From the NCBI GenBank assembly GCA_011799875.1, contig CM022301.1, positions 326,138,929 through 326,202,928 on the forward strand: a stretch of 64,000 nucleotides of DNA. The letters run 5' to 3'. Source of the stretch: Thinopyrum elongatum (lineage: Eukaryota > Streptophyta > Magnoliopsida > Poales > Poaceae). Made by a program: the position numbers and the translations under genes. A model generated the notes under the pieces. It did no database searches and was not told the DNA's origin. It saw only the letters and a list, made by a program, of their open reading frames with translations. Numbering within the stretch: the first letter of the stretch is position 1; each line of letters begins with the position of its first letter. Below, piece by piece: positions 12,609-24,838 of the stretch.

Positions 12609-15600
12609 TGTGACACCCTGATTTTGACAACTTTTTCTTTTCAAACTTTTCCTAGTTTTATTTGGAATTTGAATGGATTTTGAATCTTTCACTTGGTCTT
12701 GGACATTCTTGAATCTTCTTACAGGTGATCCAAAGCCTCATCACCTTGCTAAAACCCTGCCAAGTATCTCAAGGACTCAAATTCCAATTTAAATTATTGT
12801 CAATAACTCTTTTTCTTTATTTGAGAATTGAGGTCATCACTATGAGTTGTGAAGCAACCTATAGTTGTGATGCTCAGAAAATTCTCAAATAATTCTCAAA
12901 AATCCCTTGAACCATTTATTGTCCCAATATCCAAAAACATTTCATGGTCTAGTTCAATTACTTTACAAAATAATTCATTTTAGCTCCTGGTCAGACTGAA
13001 CCATTGTGAAGGAAGTGTATGCTACGGTTGTCCAATTGCTCTCAAATTTTTACAGCATGAGGACACCTCCAAACAACCTTCCTCCACCAAGTTTCAGCAT
13101 CTGAAGATGTTCAGTGTGAGCAGTACTTCAAATCTCAGTTTCAGAGCAGATTTGCCACTTACATATGAACTACCCTCAATTCTTATCCAAACCACCTCAA
13201 ACTTGGCCAGTTTGGAGTCCTTCCAACGAAGATCACTCCAGACACCAGCTTTGGCTCAATCTCCACCTTATCTTGTCTCCAGATCCTCCCCAAGTTTGCT
13301 GTCAGAAACTGTTGCTGAGTATACCTCTCAGTTCTGCTTGAACCAAGCCAAACTATGGGCACAGGTGAAGTGAGGGATCAAAGGTCGACGTGCCAGACAA
13401 GAAATGCCAGGCTTGCGTGGCCTCTTGGTGGCCAGCACCATGGTGAGCACGGCTGCGGCATGCTTGTCGCCGCGCTCTGCGCCGCGCCCGTGTCTGTTCT
13501 GTCGCGTCCGACTGCCCCTCGCCTCAATTTCGTGTCCGAGCATGCCGACATCGCCCCTGGTTGACACGCAGTCCCTCCAGAACCCTCGCCTGCGTCGGAG
13601 AAGCCCTCGCCAGCTGCCACGCCATCGCCGCACTGTGGCGCCCGTGCGGTCACAGTGGCGGGCACGCCGTCGTCTTCCTCCTGAGCGATCACTTCCAGCA
13701 TTCAATGCGCCTGCTCGCACAAGTCCGCTCGCCCGCAAGTAGCCAGCCAGCGCGGCGTACATCGCCGGCACCATGGCCCGCATCGAGCCGCTTCGGGAGA
13801 GATCGCTGCTCGCCCCCTCCCGGCTATAAATAGCCGTGCCTCGCCTCGCCTAGCTCTCCACCCCTCTCCTCCTTCCTCAAATCGATAGCCAGCAGTGAAG
13901 AACCGAGGCAGAGAGGCCTCTAGCCTCGAACTCCACCGGAGTTCCGCCGCTGACCCCTCTCTGTCGCCAGCCTTCTCCACTCTTCCTCCGCCTCGTCCAA
14001 GCCCTCCATTGTGATCAGTGAGGTCCAGTGGTGCTTCCCGAGCCCTCAGCCAGTCGGATTGCTATCGGAGTGCTCGAATTCGCCGACCACCGTAGCTGCC
14101 GCCGTCGGAGAAGAAGGGAACTCCGCCGTCCGTCCACCTCCGGCCAAGCTGCGGGTACGGGGTAAACCACCGCACCGAGCCCAATCCATCCCCGCCCTCT
14201 CCGAGCCCCTTCGCCGTCGGGATCGCCGGCAACCATCACCGGTGAGCCGCCTCCCCTCTTTGCTCTGTTCCCCCCCTCTGTTTTAAAACGAAGGGGCCCA
14301 CTATCAGCCACTTACCGAAGCGGTAAGTGGAGGCATATTGGGCCAATACGCCTTCGACGTGGCCCATTCTGGTTAATTCAAATTTGATTTTATAAACAGA
14401 GTTGACTAGGAGGTTTGACTATGAATAACTTTTTACAGAAAAGTCCAAATGAACTGATTCTTTTTGCATTGTCTTCATAATATAATTCTTTATTTTTCCA
14501 CCAAGTTTGGTATTTTTCTCACACTCACAGAATTGTTGGCAAATAAAAATGCTTTATGTGACATTGTCCTTTGTTATTTTAAAATGTTTTCAGAAGGAGA
14601 AACTTGTGGATTTGAAGGCCAAGAGTTTCTGAACCACCCAACTGATCAAGGCAAGCCAGGACACCCATATTATGAAGCATATCATAGCATTGCATAATTC
14701 ATATGCATTTCTTGCATTTAATTAACATAGTTAATTCATAATAAATTATTTAAATGGTTAATGTGACCAACTAAGTTAACTTAATGAAACAACATGATTG
14801 GTAAGTGAACTTAGCTGGTTGATCAAGAGTCACCTGTCCGGGCTTAACCGTGCAGCCACATTCGCTGGTATGGGACGGCCTTGACTTGGTCTGGCTTCGT
14901 GCTCTTTCACCGGTACCGCCAAAGAGGGAGGGTTATGCGTGCGTGCTGCCCTGATCAGGTAGACGGCGATAACCCTGTGAGCCCAGTTGAGTTATTTGTC
15001 GGCGTCCCCATTTGGGACAGTTTAGTTAGGCCACGATGGTGGCAGGTGTCACGAGGTGACACGGGGCCACCCAAGGATTGACTCCAGGGGAGTATGATTG
15101 CCGGTGGTACGATGGGAGAGTCACGAGTCAGGCGGGTTTCGTTGGAGCAATGCTAGTCCACCCGAATGGGATCATGAGGTCAGTGCTTCATAGTGTGGGT
15201 AAAGTGTGCAACCTCTGCAGAGTGTAAAATCTATTCGAATAGCCGCGTCCATGGTATTGGACAGCCCGTCCAGACCTCTCTAGGTGATCAACCATAATAA
15301 TCATAGTAATGATGGGAGAACTTGTCTTACGAACGGAAGTACTCATGGAGATCGAGTATTTCGAGGGTTGTGAGACAACCCAGATATGAGTAAGTTGGCA
15401 ACAGTAAGTGAATTACTTAATATTTAACATGCTCATTGCCATGCTATTTTTGCTGCATATTTGGTTGTCATGTGCTTGCGAGTACATTCAAAGTACTCAC
15501 CTGGCGTATCATGCCAGATGCAGAAGAAGCTTGAGACGGAGGTCTCGAGGATCCATGTTGTCATGTCTAGGATGTGTCCTCAGCAGTGTCCCTGTGGATG

Positions 15601-15874
15601 GAGTTACTATCATGTTCCGCTACGCAGTAGTCTTCCGCTGTAGTATTCCACAGTAATACTTTGGCCTGGATATGTTAGATAAATAATGTAGATATTGTCA
15701 TAGCACTAGATGTGCTTTTGGCCTCGATGATCATGTAATATATATGAGCTTGTACTCGACTATTATCAATAAAAATCCAGCTATGTTCTGTCCCAAGTTG
15801 TTGTGTGTTTCCAGAAGACATGATCTCTGGGTTGGAAACACTGGTAAACCGGTTCTCTGAGCCGGGGTGCCACA
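12609..15874 (+). repeat. Chromovirus 5' LTR
   Basis: The 3,266-bp LTR starts TGTGACACCCTGATTTTGAC and ends GCCGGGGTGCCACA. It contains a TATAAATA at 13825-13832 and no real gene. The many open frames in its GC-rich middle recur in the 3' LTR and do not look coding. Confidence 0.9.
13825..13832 (+). promoter_or_regulatory. TATA box in chromovirus 5' LTR
   Basis: TATAAATA sits in a GC-rich setting (CCCGGC before, GCCGTGCC after) and is conserved in the 3' LTR at 22788-22795. Confidence 0.6.
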
Positions 15875-15879
15875 ATGCT

Positions 15880-15893
15880 TGGTATCAGAGCCA
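15880..15893 (+). other. Chromovirus primer binding site
   Basis: TGGTATCAGAGCCA, five bases after the LTR end, is complementary to initiator tRNA-Met. Confidence 0.85.
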
Positions 15894-16047
15894 GACTGAC
15901 TGTAGGACACCCTAGGTAACCCGCGCTAGGACTGCAATTAACATAGGATTTTGAGTGTGCATCCTGTTTGTTGCATTTGATTGTTGCATGCCATGCCTCA
16001 TGCATCATAATTCATTATGTTACTAACCCTTTGCATTGTGAGTGTAG

Positions 16048-16887
16048 ATGGCACCAGCTCCATATCATTTCCATCATGAGCCAGAACCCCACACTTTTCT
16101 AGCTCTGCTTCGTAGCGTCTGGCTTCGGCTGTATCCCAATGGTGACGACCCAGTATACCAGGTGTTTTGGGAGTAGTTGGGTGAGTCAGTATATGAGTAC
16201 CATGCAATGGCTTACATGACCGCGACTTCGGATATTGGAAGCTCTTCTCGCTCCTCCAAGGGCAGAGTGGGTTCTACTCCGGAGCTGGCAATCCAGTTTG
16301 CTGCCATGGAGGCTATTACAGACTTGCGCTTCCACAAGGTCGAGTTGCAGACCCATCCAGGTTTCTTCCACTATCCCACTCTGTCGCCTGCGACAGGGCG
16401 AGTCCTTTTCTCACCTATTGACCTGGCTTGTGATCACGCGGCTGGTGTTTTGTCTCACTACCTGAATGCCAGTTATCGTATGATCATTTCCTTGGCTGAG
16501 GAGCTGTGTCGTGTTCAGGGGGCACTTGCAGCAGTGACTCCAGCACCTCCTCCTCCTGTAGTTCCACCTAGTTATCCACCACCAGTTCCACCCCCGCGTG
16601 TGCTTGATACCCCTTCTGGTTTTTTTGGACCATCAGGCTTATAGTCTGGTAGTCGACTTGAGACCCCAGCTGAGTGGGCCTCACTCTTAGCCACTCCTGC
16701 TCCGCCGATGCTGAGGTGACGTGCTCTTTCCCCCGCGGAAGGAGAGCCGTCTCAGCAGCGACGTCGCATCTCCTTTAACCCGGTGACTCACATCATCAGT
16801 TCTGATTCTGACTCAGGATCTGACGACGAGGACTCTTCAGATGGGCAGTGTTCGTGTCACCGACGCACTAGACTGGAGTTTGAGTAG
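16048..16887 (+). pseudogene. Pre-gag ORF of the chromovirus, function unknown
   Basis: An open frame of about 280 codons starts at ATG 16048, in the leader upstream of gag. It is closed only by three internal stops (TAG 16174-16176, TAG 16642-16644, and a TGA near 16718) before its natural TAG at 16885-16887. It begins with a histidine-rich segment, has a central part with CRVQGALAAV near 16506-16535, then a proline-rich linker and an acidic serine/aspartate tail near the end. It has no gag or protease motif and I do not recognise the family. Frame conservation across the stops suggests the ancestor encoded an extra protein. Confidence 0.55.
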
Positions 16888-17057
16888 TAATGCATGCATC
16901 TTTGCATATGCCGACTGTCATATGAACAGTCTAGTCATGTTATTCCCCTACTAGCTTGCCATGTATGATGTTGGGTTATCTTGTATAATTATCTTGTTTT
17001 CTTCGCCTTTTTCATGAATTTCCTTTTGGTGTCATATTACTGTATTTCTCTTTTTGG

Positions 17058-20000
17058 ATGTCGCTCATCGATTCGGTATTTGCCATGGGAACAAAAATTA
17101 GGATGAAGAAAGGAAGTAGCAGTCAAGGCGGCGATGGAAACCCCGTCCGTCGATCCGCCAGGCAGGCAGGGCAACCGCCCGAAGAATTACCACCACCACC
17201 ACCTCAAGCACCAACCACAGATCAGATAATGAGAATGTTTGAGGAAAAGAGAAACCAAGACCTCATGGAATTTCTCAAGAGTATGCAGACAATAGTAGGT
17301 CAAAACAATGGCAATGGTGTGCATTCCAAACTGTCTGACTTCCAGCGTACAAAACCACCCAGCTTTAATCAGGCTGCGGATCCTATTGAGGCTGATGATT
17401 GGTTAAGAACCATGGAAAAGAAATTGGACATCGCTCGTTGTGAGGAAGCAGATAAAGTCCCATTTGTCACTCATTATCTCGAAGGCCCGGCAGCCATATG
17501 GTGGGACAACACCAAGTTAATGTGGCCTGCTGAAGAGATTTCCTGGGAGAAATTCAAAGAGCTGTTCCGCAAGTATCATATTCCCACGGGTATCATGAAA
17601 GTGAAGCAGAGGGAATTCCTGGCCCTCACACAAGGAAACATGTCTGTGGGAGAATACTTAAACAAGTTCAACAATTTGGCCCGGTACTCTCCTCATGATG
17701 TGGCCACCAAAGAAAGGAAAATAGACCGGTTCCTCGAAGGACTTAATCACGCCCTCCGATGTCAGCTATGCATGTTGGACTTCCCCGATTTCCAGACATT
17801 GGTGGATAAGGCCTTCATTGCCGAACGAGAACACAAGTCTGGGAATGATGATCGTAAGAGGAAGTTCGAGCCCAAGAAGGACAACAAGGAGTCATACACG
17901 CAAAAGCTGCGCAGTTGGCAGCCAGGGTCATCTGAGAACAAACCAGTGTGGAACAATGGTGGCAACAACAGCAAGCCAGGCAACCAGAACAAGACCTTCG
18001 GCAAGCAGCCAGTCATAGAGGACTGCCACCGCAACAACACCTGTTTCACTTGTGGCCAGAGTGGACACTACGCCAAGCAGTGTCCTACTAATAATAACGA
18101 AAAGCAATCAGCTGACCACAAGCCACAAGTCAACCACCTTGGACGCCACCCCAACCACCACTTCAGCCATGGATGCGTCCACCACGTCTCTGCCGAAGAA
18201 GTCTGCGAAGCTCCAGGCATTGTCCTTGGTATGTTTTCTGTCCATGACATACCTGCAGTAATTTTATTTGATTCTGGGGCTTCCCACTCATTTATTTCGC
18301 GAAGTTTTGCCACCTTGCACAAGTTTTCTCCTTCACTTTTGGACAAAATCATGGTGGTACAATCCCCTGGCTCTATGCTCAGAACAAATATAATATATAA
18401 GGATCTGGAAATTTCAATCCATGGAGTCAAATTCCCGGCCACCCTTGTTGCTATTGACTCCCCAGGACTGGACATAATACTGGGGATGGACTAGTTGGCA
18501 CTGCACCAAGTGTGTATCAACTGTGCCACCAGAACGGTAACATTGGTGAACCCCGCTGGACAGACCGTCCAATTTCTGGCTAGCAAAATGATAACAAGAA
18601 AGGGCACGGCATACCAGACCACTGTTACGGATATGAATCTGATTCCAGTAGTGGGTGAATTTCCGGATGTGTTTCCTGAGGAATTACCAGGAATGCCACC
18701 CGATCGAGAATTGGAGTTCGCCATTGAAGTAATTCCTGGTACAGCTCCAATATACAAGAAATATTATCGTATGCCATGCCCAGAGCTGGCAGAGCTAAAG
18801 AAGCAGTTGAACGAGTTACTACATAAAGGATACATTCGTCCAAGCATCTCGCCATGGGGGTCACCAGTGTTATTTGTCAAGAAGAAGGATGGAAGTCTAC
18901 GAATGTGCGTAGACTATCGCCAGCTTAACAAGGTCACTATAAGAACAAGTACCCACTCCCTCGAATTGATGACTTATTCGACCAGTTGAATGGAGCACGG
19001 GTATTCTCTAAGATCGACCTCAGAACGGGATATCATCAACTGAAAATCCGAAAGGAGGATATCCCCAAGAGAACGTTCACCACTCGTTATGGACTATATG
19101 AATTTACAGTTATGGCGTTTGGATTGACCAACGCTCTAGCCTACTTCATGAGTATGATGAACAAAGTCTTCATGGACTTTCTGGACAAGTTTGTAGTAGT
19201 GTTCATTGATGACATCCTGATATACTCTAAGGATGAAGAGGAGCATAAACAACATCTCAGAGCTGTCTTGGAAAGGTTGAGAACCCATCGCTTATATGCC
19301 AAGTTCAGTAAGTGCGAATTTTGGCTAAAGGAGGTGGGATTCCTTGGACATATTCTGTCAGAAAAAGGGATAGCTGTTGATCCCAGTAAGGTTACTGCGG
19401 TCTTGAACTGGAAGACACCAGCTACGGTGACTGAAGTCTGTAGTTTCCTGGGCTTGGCTGGCTACTACCGTCGCTTCATTGAGGGCTTTTCTAAGATAGC
19501 CAAGCCACTGACGGAATTGTTGAAAAAGAACCAAAGGTTTATCTGGACAGACAAGTGCGACAGCAGCTTCCAGGAATTAAAGACAAGGCTAACCACAGCC
19601 CCTGTCTTAGTCCTCCCAGACATTCACAAGAGTTTCGACATATATTGCGACGCATCCAGGTGTGGAATTGGATGTGTGCTAATGCAAGAGGGAAAGGTTG
19701 TAGCTTATGCATCACGATAGCTACGACCCCATGAGGAGAACTATCCCACCCATGACTTGGAGCTAGCTGATGTGGTTCATGCCCTGAAGATTTGGAGGCA
19801 TTATCTTATTGGACAACGATGTGAGATATACACAGACCATAAGAGTCTCAAGTATATTTTCACTCAACCCGACCTGAACGTCAGACAACGAAGATGGCTT
19901 GAGCTAGTCAAGGACTATGATGTTGGAATAAACTATCATCCAGGGAAAGCGAATGTGGTCGCTGATGCCCTGAGCAGGAAACAAGCTGCTGTGAATACAC

Positions 20001-21586
20001 TAGTCGAGGGTATGCATCCGAGATTACAAGAAGAGTTTGTCAAGCTCAATATGGTACTTTGCGGCCCAATGACCCTAGATACGTTGGAAATTACTCCAAC
20101 CCTCATGAAGGAAATCAAGGAAGCACAGAAGTCAGATGAAGAAATTCAGAAGATCAAGGAGTTGATTTAGCAAGGGAAGGTCAAGTCCTTCCGTGTAGAT
20201 GAACAGGGTACCGTGTGGTTCGAGAAACGAATTTGTGTGCCGAATCAGAACAACTTGAGGCAACAAATACTCAAGGAAGCACATGAGTCCGCATATTCGA
20301 TCCACCCAGGAGGTACCAAGATGTATCAAGACTTGAGAGAAACCTTTTGGTGGTTAGGAATGCGGAAAGATATATCATACTATGTCGCCTGCTGTGACAT
20401 TTGCAACAAGGTCAAAGCAGAGCATCAGAAACCCGCTGGGCTACTGCAACCTTTACCAGTGCCCCAGTGGAAGTGGGACGACATATGTCTGGATTTTATT
20501 GTGGGACTGCCGAAGTCCACAAGAGGCAATGATGCTATTTGGGTCATTGTAGACATACTCACGAAAGTGGCCCACTTTATCCCAATAAAGACCACTTTCA
20601 ACGCAAATCAACTGGCACAACTCTACATGTCTCGGATAGTCAGTCTGCACGGAGTACCCAAGTCTATCACTTCAGATAGGGGTTCCCTATTTACCTCAGC
20701 ATTCTAGCTACGGCTACAACAAGCCTTGGGAACCATGCTGAAACACAGCACAACATACCATCCGCAGACAGATGGACAGACCGAGTGAGTGAACCAAATA
20801 TTAGAGGATATGCTTCGGTCATGTGCTCTCTCCCATGGACCCAAATGGGAGGATAGTTTGCCGTACGCTGAATTCTCCTACAACAACAACTATCAGGCAA
20901 GTCTCAAAATTTCGCCTTTTGAGGCATTGTACGGACGGAAGTGCCGCACACCACTGAACTGGTCCCAAACAGGAGACAGTCGCATTTTTGGTACGGACTT
21001 GATGCTCGAGGCTGAAAGGCAAGTCAAGGATATTCAAGAACGACTTCGAGCAGCCAAGTCCCGACAAAAGAGCTATTACGACCCAAAGCACCGGGAAGTA
21101 ATTTTCAAGCCTGGAGACTATGCTTACCTGCGAGTAACCCCTATGAAGGGAGTAAAGAGGTTTGGCACCCAGGGAAAGTTGGCCCCAAGATATATCGGTC
21201 CCTTTCCAGTGATTGCTAGGAAGGGCAGAGTCGCATATTAGTTGGAATTGCCACCAGCATTGTCAGACGTTCATGATGTTTTTCACATCTCACAATTAAG
21301 GAAATGCATTGCACCCCCAGCCAAGCAAGCGGATATGAGTGAATTAGAGTTGGCTAAGGATTTGACTTATGAGGAAAAACCTGTCAGGATCTTGGATGAG
21401 ATGGAAAGAACCACGAGGAGTAAGGTGATAAGATTTTACAAGGTGCTATGGGAGCACCATACCGAGGAAGAGGCCACTTGGGAAAGAGAAGATTTTCTGA
21501 GATCCGCTTACCCATATTTGTTCCCTGAGCAACCGAATCTCGAGTACGAGATTCACCCTAAGGGGGGTAGGTTTGTGACACCCTAA
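17058..21586 (+). pseudogene. Chromovirus gag-pol polyprotein with stops and one frameshift
   Basis: This is a single ancestral frame. Gag has the retrotransposon capsid fold (WLRTMEKKLDIA...AAIWWDN, about 17400-17520) and the zinc knuckle CFTCGQSGHYAKQC (about 18045-18086). Protease has FDSGASHSFIS (about 18271). Reverse transcriptase has [12 protein letters not shown] (about 19198-19233), RNase H has YCDAS, integrase has the zinc-binding part (about 20280-20412) and SDRGS, and a chromodomain-like end lies at about 21390-21540. A one-base loss near 18940 shifts the frame. In-frame stops lie at 18492, 19718, 20168, 20705, about 20786 and 21239. The start could instead be ATG 17085. The final stop (TAA, 21584-21586) lies inside the 3' LTR. 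Confidence 0.92.
21560..21573 (+). other. Chromovirus polypurine tract
   Basis: AAGGGGGGTAGGTT immediately precedes the 3' LTR. It would prime plus-strand DNA synthesis. It overlaps the last codons of pol. Confidence 0.75.
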
Positions 21587-24500
21587 TTTTGACAACTTTT
21601 TCTTTTCAAACTTTTCCTGGTTTTATTTGGAATTTGAATGGATTTTGAATCTTTCACTTGGTCTTGGACATTCTTGAATCTTCTTACAGGTGATCCAAAG
21701 CCTCATCACCTTGCCAAAACCCTGCCAAGTATCTCAAGGACTCAAATTCCAATTTAAATTATTGTCAATAACTCTTTTTTTATTTGAGAATTGAGGTCAT
21801 CACTATGAGTTGTGAAGCAACCTATAGTTGTGATGCTCAGAAAATTCTCAAATAATTCTCAAAAATCCCTTGAACCATATCTTGTCCCAATATCCAAAAA
21901 CATTTCATGGTCTAGTTCAATTACTTTGCAAAATAATTCATTTTAGCTCCTGGTCAGACTGAACCATTGTGAAGGAAGTGTATGCTAGGGTTGTCCAATT
22001 GCTCTCAAATTTTTACAGCATGAGGACACCTCCAAACAACCTTCCTCCACCAAGTTTCAGCATCTGAAGATGTTCAGTGTGAGCAGTACTTCAAATCTCA
22101 ATTTCAAACCAGATTTGCCACTTACACATGAACTACCCTCAATTCTTACCCAAACCACCTCAAACTTGGCCAGTTTGGAGTCCTTCCAACGAAGATCACT
22201 CCAGACACCAGCTTTGGCTCAATCTCCACCTTATCTTGTCTCCAGAACCTCCCCAAGTCTGCTGTCGGAAACTGTTGCTGAGTATACCTCTTAGTTCTGC
22301 TTGAACCAAGCCAAACTATGAGCACAGGTGAAGTGAGGGATCAAAGGTCGACGTGCCAGACAAGAAATGCCAGGCTTGTGTGGCCTCTTGGTGGCCAACA
22401 CCGTGGTGAGCACGGCTGCGGCATGCTTGTCGTTGCGCTCTGCGCCGCGCCCGTGTCTGTTTCGTTGCGTCCGACTGCCCCTCGGCTCAGTTTCGTGTCT
22501 GAGCATGCTGACATGGCCCCTGGTTGACACGCAGTCCCTCCAGAACCCTCACCTGCACCGGAGAAGCCCTTGTCGGCCGCCACGCCATCGCCGCACTGTG
22601 GTGCCCGTGCGGTCACAGTGGCGGGCATGCCGTCGTCTTCCTCCTGAGCGATCACTTCCAGCATTCAATGCGCCTGCTCGCACAAGTCCTCTCGCCCTCA
22701 AGCAGCCAGCCAGCGTGGCGTACGTCGCCGGCGCCATGGCCCGCATCGAGCCGCTTCGGGAGAGATCGCTGCTTGCCCCCTCCCGGCTATAAATAGCCGT
22801 GCCTCGCCTCGCCTAGCTCTCCACCCCTCTCCTCCTTCCTCAAATCGATAGCCAGCAGTGAAGAACCAAGGCAGAGAGGCCTCTGGCCTCGAACTCCACT
22901 GGAGTTCCATCGCTGATCCCTCTCCGTCGCCAGCCTTCTCCACTCTTCCTCCGCCTCGTCCAAGCCCTCCATTGTGATCAGTGAGGTCCGGTGGTGCTTC
23001 CCCAGCCCTCAGCTAGTCGGATTGCTGCCAGAGTGCTCGAATTCGCCGACCATCGTAGCTGCCGCCGCCGGAGAAGAAGGGAACTCCACCATCCGTCCAC
23101 CTCCGGCCAAGCTGCGGGTACGGGGTGAACCACCGTACCGAGCCCAATCCATCCCCGCCCTCTCCAAGCCCCTCCGCCGTCGGGATCGCCGGCAACCATC
23201 GCCGGTGAGCCGCCTCCCCTCTCTGCTTTCTTCCCCCCCTCTGTTTTAAAACGAAGGGGCCCACTGTCAGCCACTTACCGAAGCAGTAAGTGGAGGCATA
23301 TTGGGCCAATACGCCTTCGACGTGGCCCATTCTGGTTAATTCAAAGTTGATTTTATAAACAGAGTTGACCAGGAGGTTTGATTGTGAATAACTTTTTACA
23401 GAAAAGTCCAAATGAACCGATTCTTTTTGCATTGTGTTCATAATATAATTCTTTATTTTTCCACCAAGTTTGGTATTTTTCTCACACTCACAGAATTGTT
23501 GGCAAATAAAAATGCTTTATGTGACATTGTCCTTTGTTATTTTAAAATGTTTTCAGAAGGAGAAACTTGTGGATTTGAAGGCCAAGAGTTTCTAAACCAC
23601 CCAACTGATCAAGGCAAGCCAGGACACCCATATTATGAAGCATATCATAGCATTGCATAATTCATATGCATTTCTTGCATTTAATTAACATAGTTAATTC
23701 ATAATAAGTTATTTAAATGCTTAATGTGACCAACTAAGTTAACTTAATGAAACAACATGATTGGTAAGTGAACTTCGCTGGTTGATCAAGAGTCACCTGT
23801 CCGGGCTTAACCATGCAGCCACATTCGCCTGTATGGGACGACCTTGACTTGGTATGGCTTCATGCTCTTTCACCGATACTTCCAAAGAGGGAGGGTTATG
23901 CGTGCGTGGTGCCCTGATCAGGTAGACGGTGATAACCCTGTGAGCCCAGTTGAGTTATTTGCCGGCGTCCCCGTTTGGGACAGTTTAGTTAGGCCACGAC
24001 GGTGGCAGGTGTCACGAGGTGACACGGGGCCGCCCAAGGCTTGACTCCGGGGGAGTATGATTGCCGGTGGTACGATGGGAGAGTCACGAGTCAGGCGGGT
24101 TTCGTTGGAGCAATGCTGGTCCACCCGAATGGGATCACGAGGTCAGTGCTCCATAGTGTGGGTAAAGTGCGCAACCTCTGCAGAGTGTAAAATCTATTCG
24201 AATAGCCGCATCCACGGTATTGGACAGCCCGTCCAGACCTCTCTAGGTGATCAACCATAATAATCATAGTAATGATGGGAGAACTTGTCTTATGAACGGA
24301 AGTACTCATGGAGATCGAGTATTCCGAGGGTTGTGAGACAACCCAGATATGAGTAAGTTGGCAACAGTAAGTGAATTACTTAATATTTAACATGCTCATT
24401 GCCATGCTATTTTTTGCTGCATATTTGGTTGTCATGTGCTTGCGAGTACATTCAAAGTACTCACCTGGCGTATCATGCCAGATGCAGGAGAAGCTTGAGA

Positions 24501-24838
24501 CGGAGGTCTCGAGGATCCATGTTGTGATGTCTAGGATGTGTCCTCAGCAGTGTCCCTGTGGATGGAGTTACTATCATGTTCCGCTACGCAGTAGTCTTCC
24601 GCTGTAGTATTCCGCAGTAATACTTTGGCCCGGATATGTTAGATAAATAATGTAGATATTGTCATAGCACTAGATGTGCTTTTGGCCTCGATGATCATGT
24701 AATATATATGAGCTTGTACTCGACTATTATCAATAAAAATTCAGCTATGTTCTGTCCCAAGTTGTTGTGTGTTTCCAGAAGACATGATCTCTGGGTTGGA
24801 AACACTGGTAAACCAGTTCTCTGAGCCGGGGTGCCACA
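21574..24838 (+). repeat. Chromovirus 3' LTR
   Basis: The 3,265-bp LTR is co-linear with 12609-15874, ends GTGCCACA and is followed by CAACC. The TATA motif at 22788-22795 is intact. Confidence 0.9.

Larger units (their letters stand above)
12609..24838 (+). mobile_element. Ty3/gypsy chromovirus (Tekay-like), complete structure
   Basis: This 12,230-bp element is bounded by TGTGACACCC...GGTGCCACA and duplication CAACC. Its order is 5' LTR, initiator-Met primer site, a pre-gag ORF, gag, protease, reverse transcriptase, RNase H, integrase, chromodomain, polypurine tract and 3' LTR. Protease-RT-RNase H-integrase order plus the C-terminal chromodomain defines a plant chromovirus. Both LTRs are present, at 3,266 and 3,265 bp. 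In one 270-bp stretch near the LTR end I count four substitutions and one indel between them; GC-rich parts differ more. Stops and one frameshift inactivate the genes. Confidence 0.92.

Noticed and set aside
13328..14311. Several overlapping frames in the chromovirus 5' LTR
   Set aside because: GC-rich LTR sequence open in many frames; the same set recurs in the 3' LTR (22291-23274) with changes that do not preserve amino acids.
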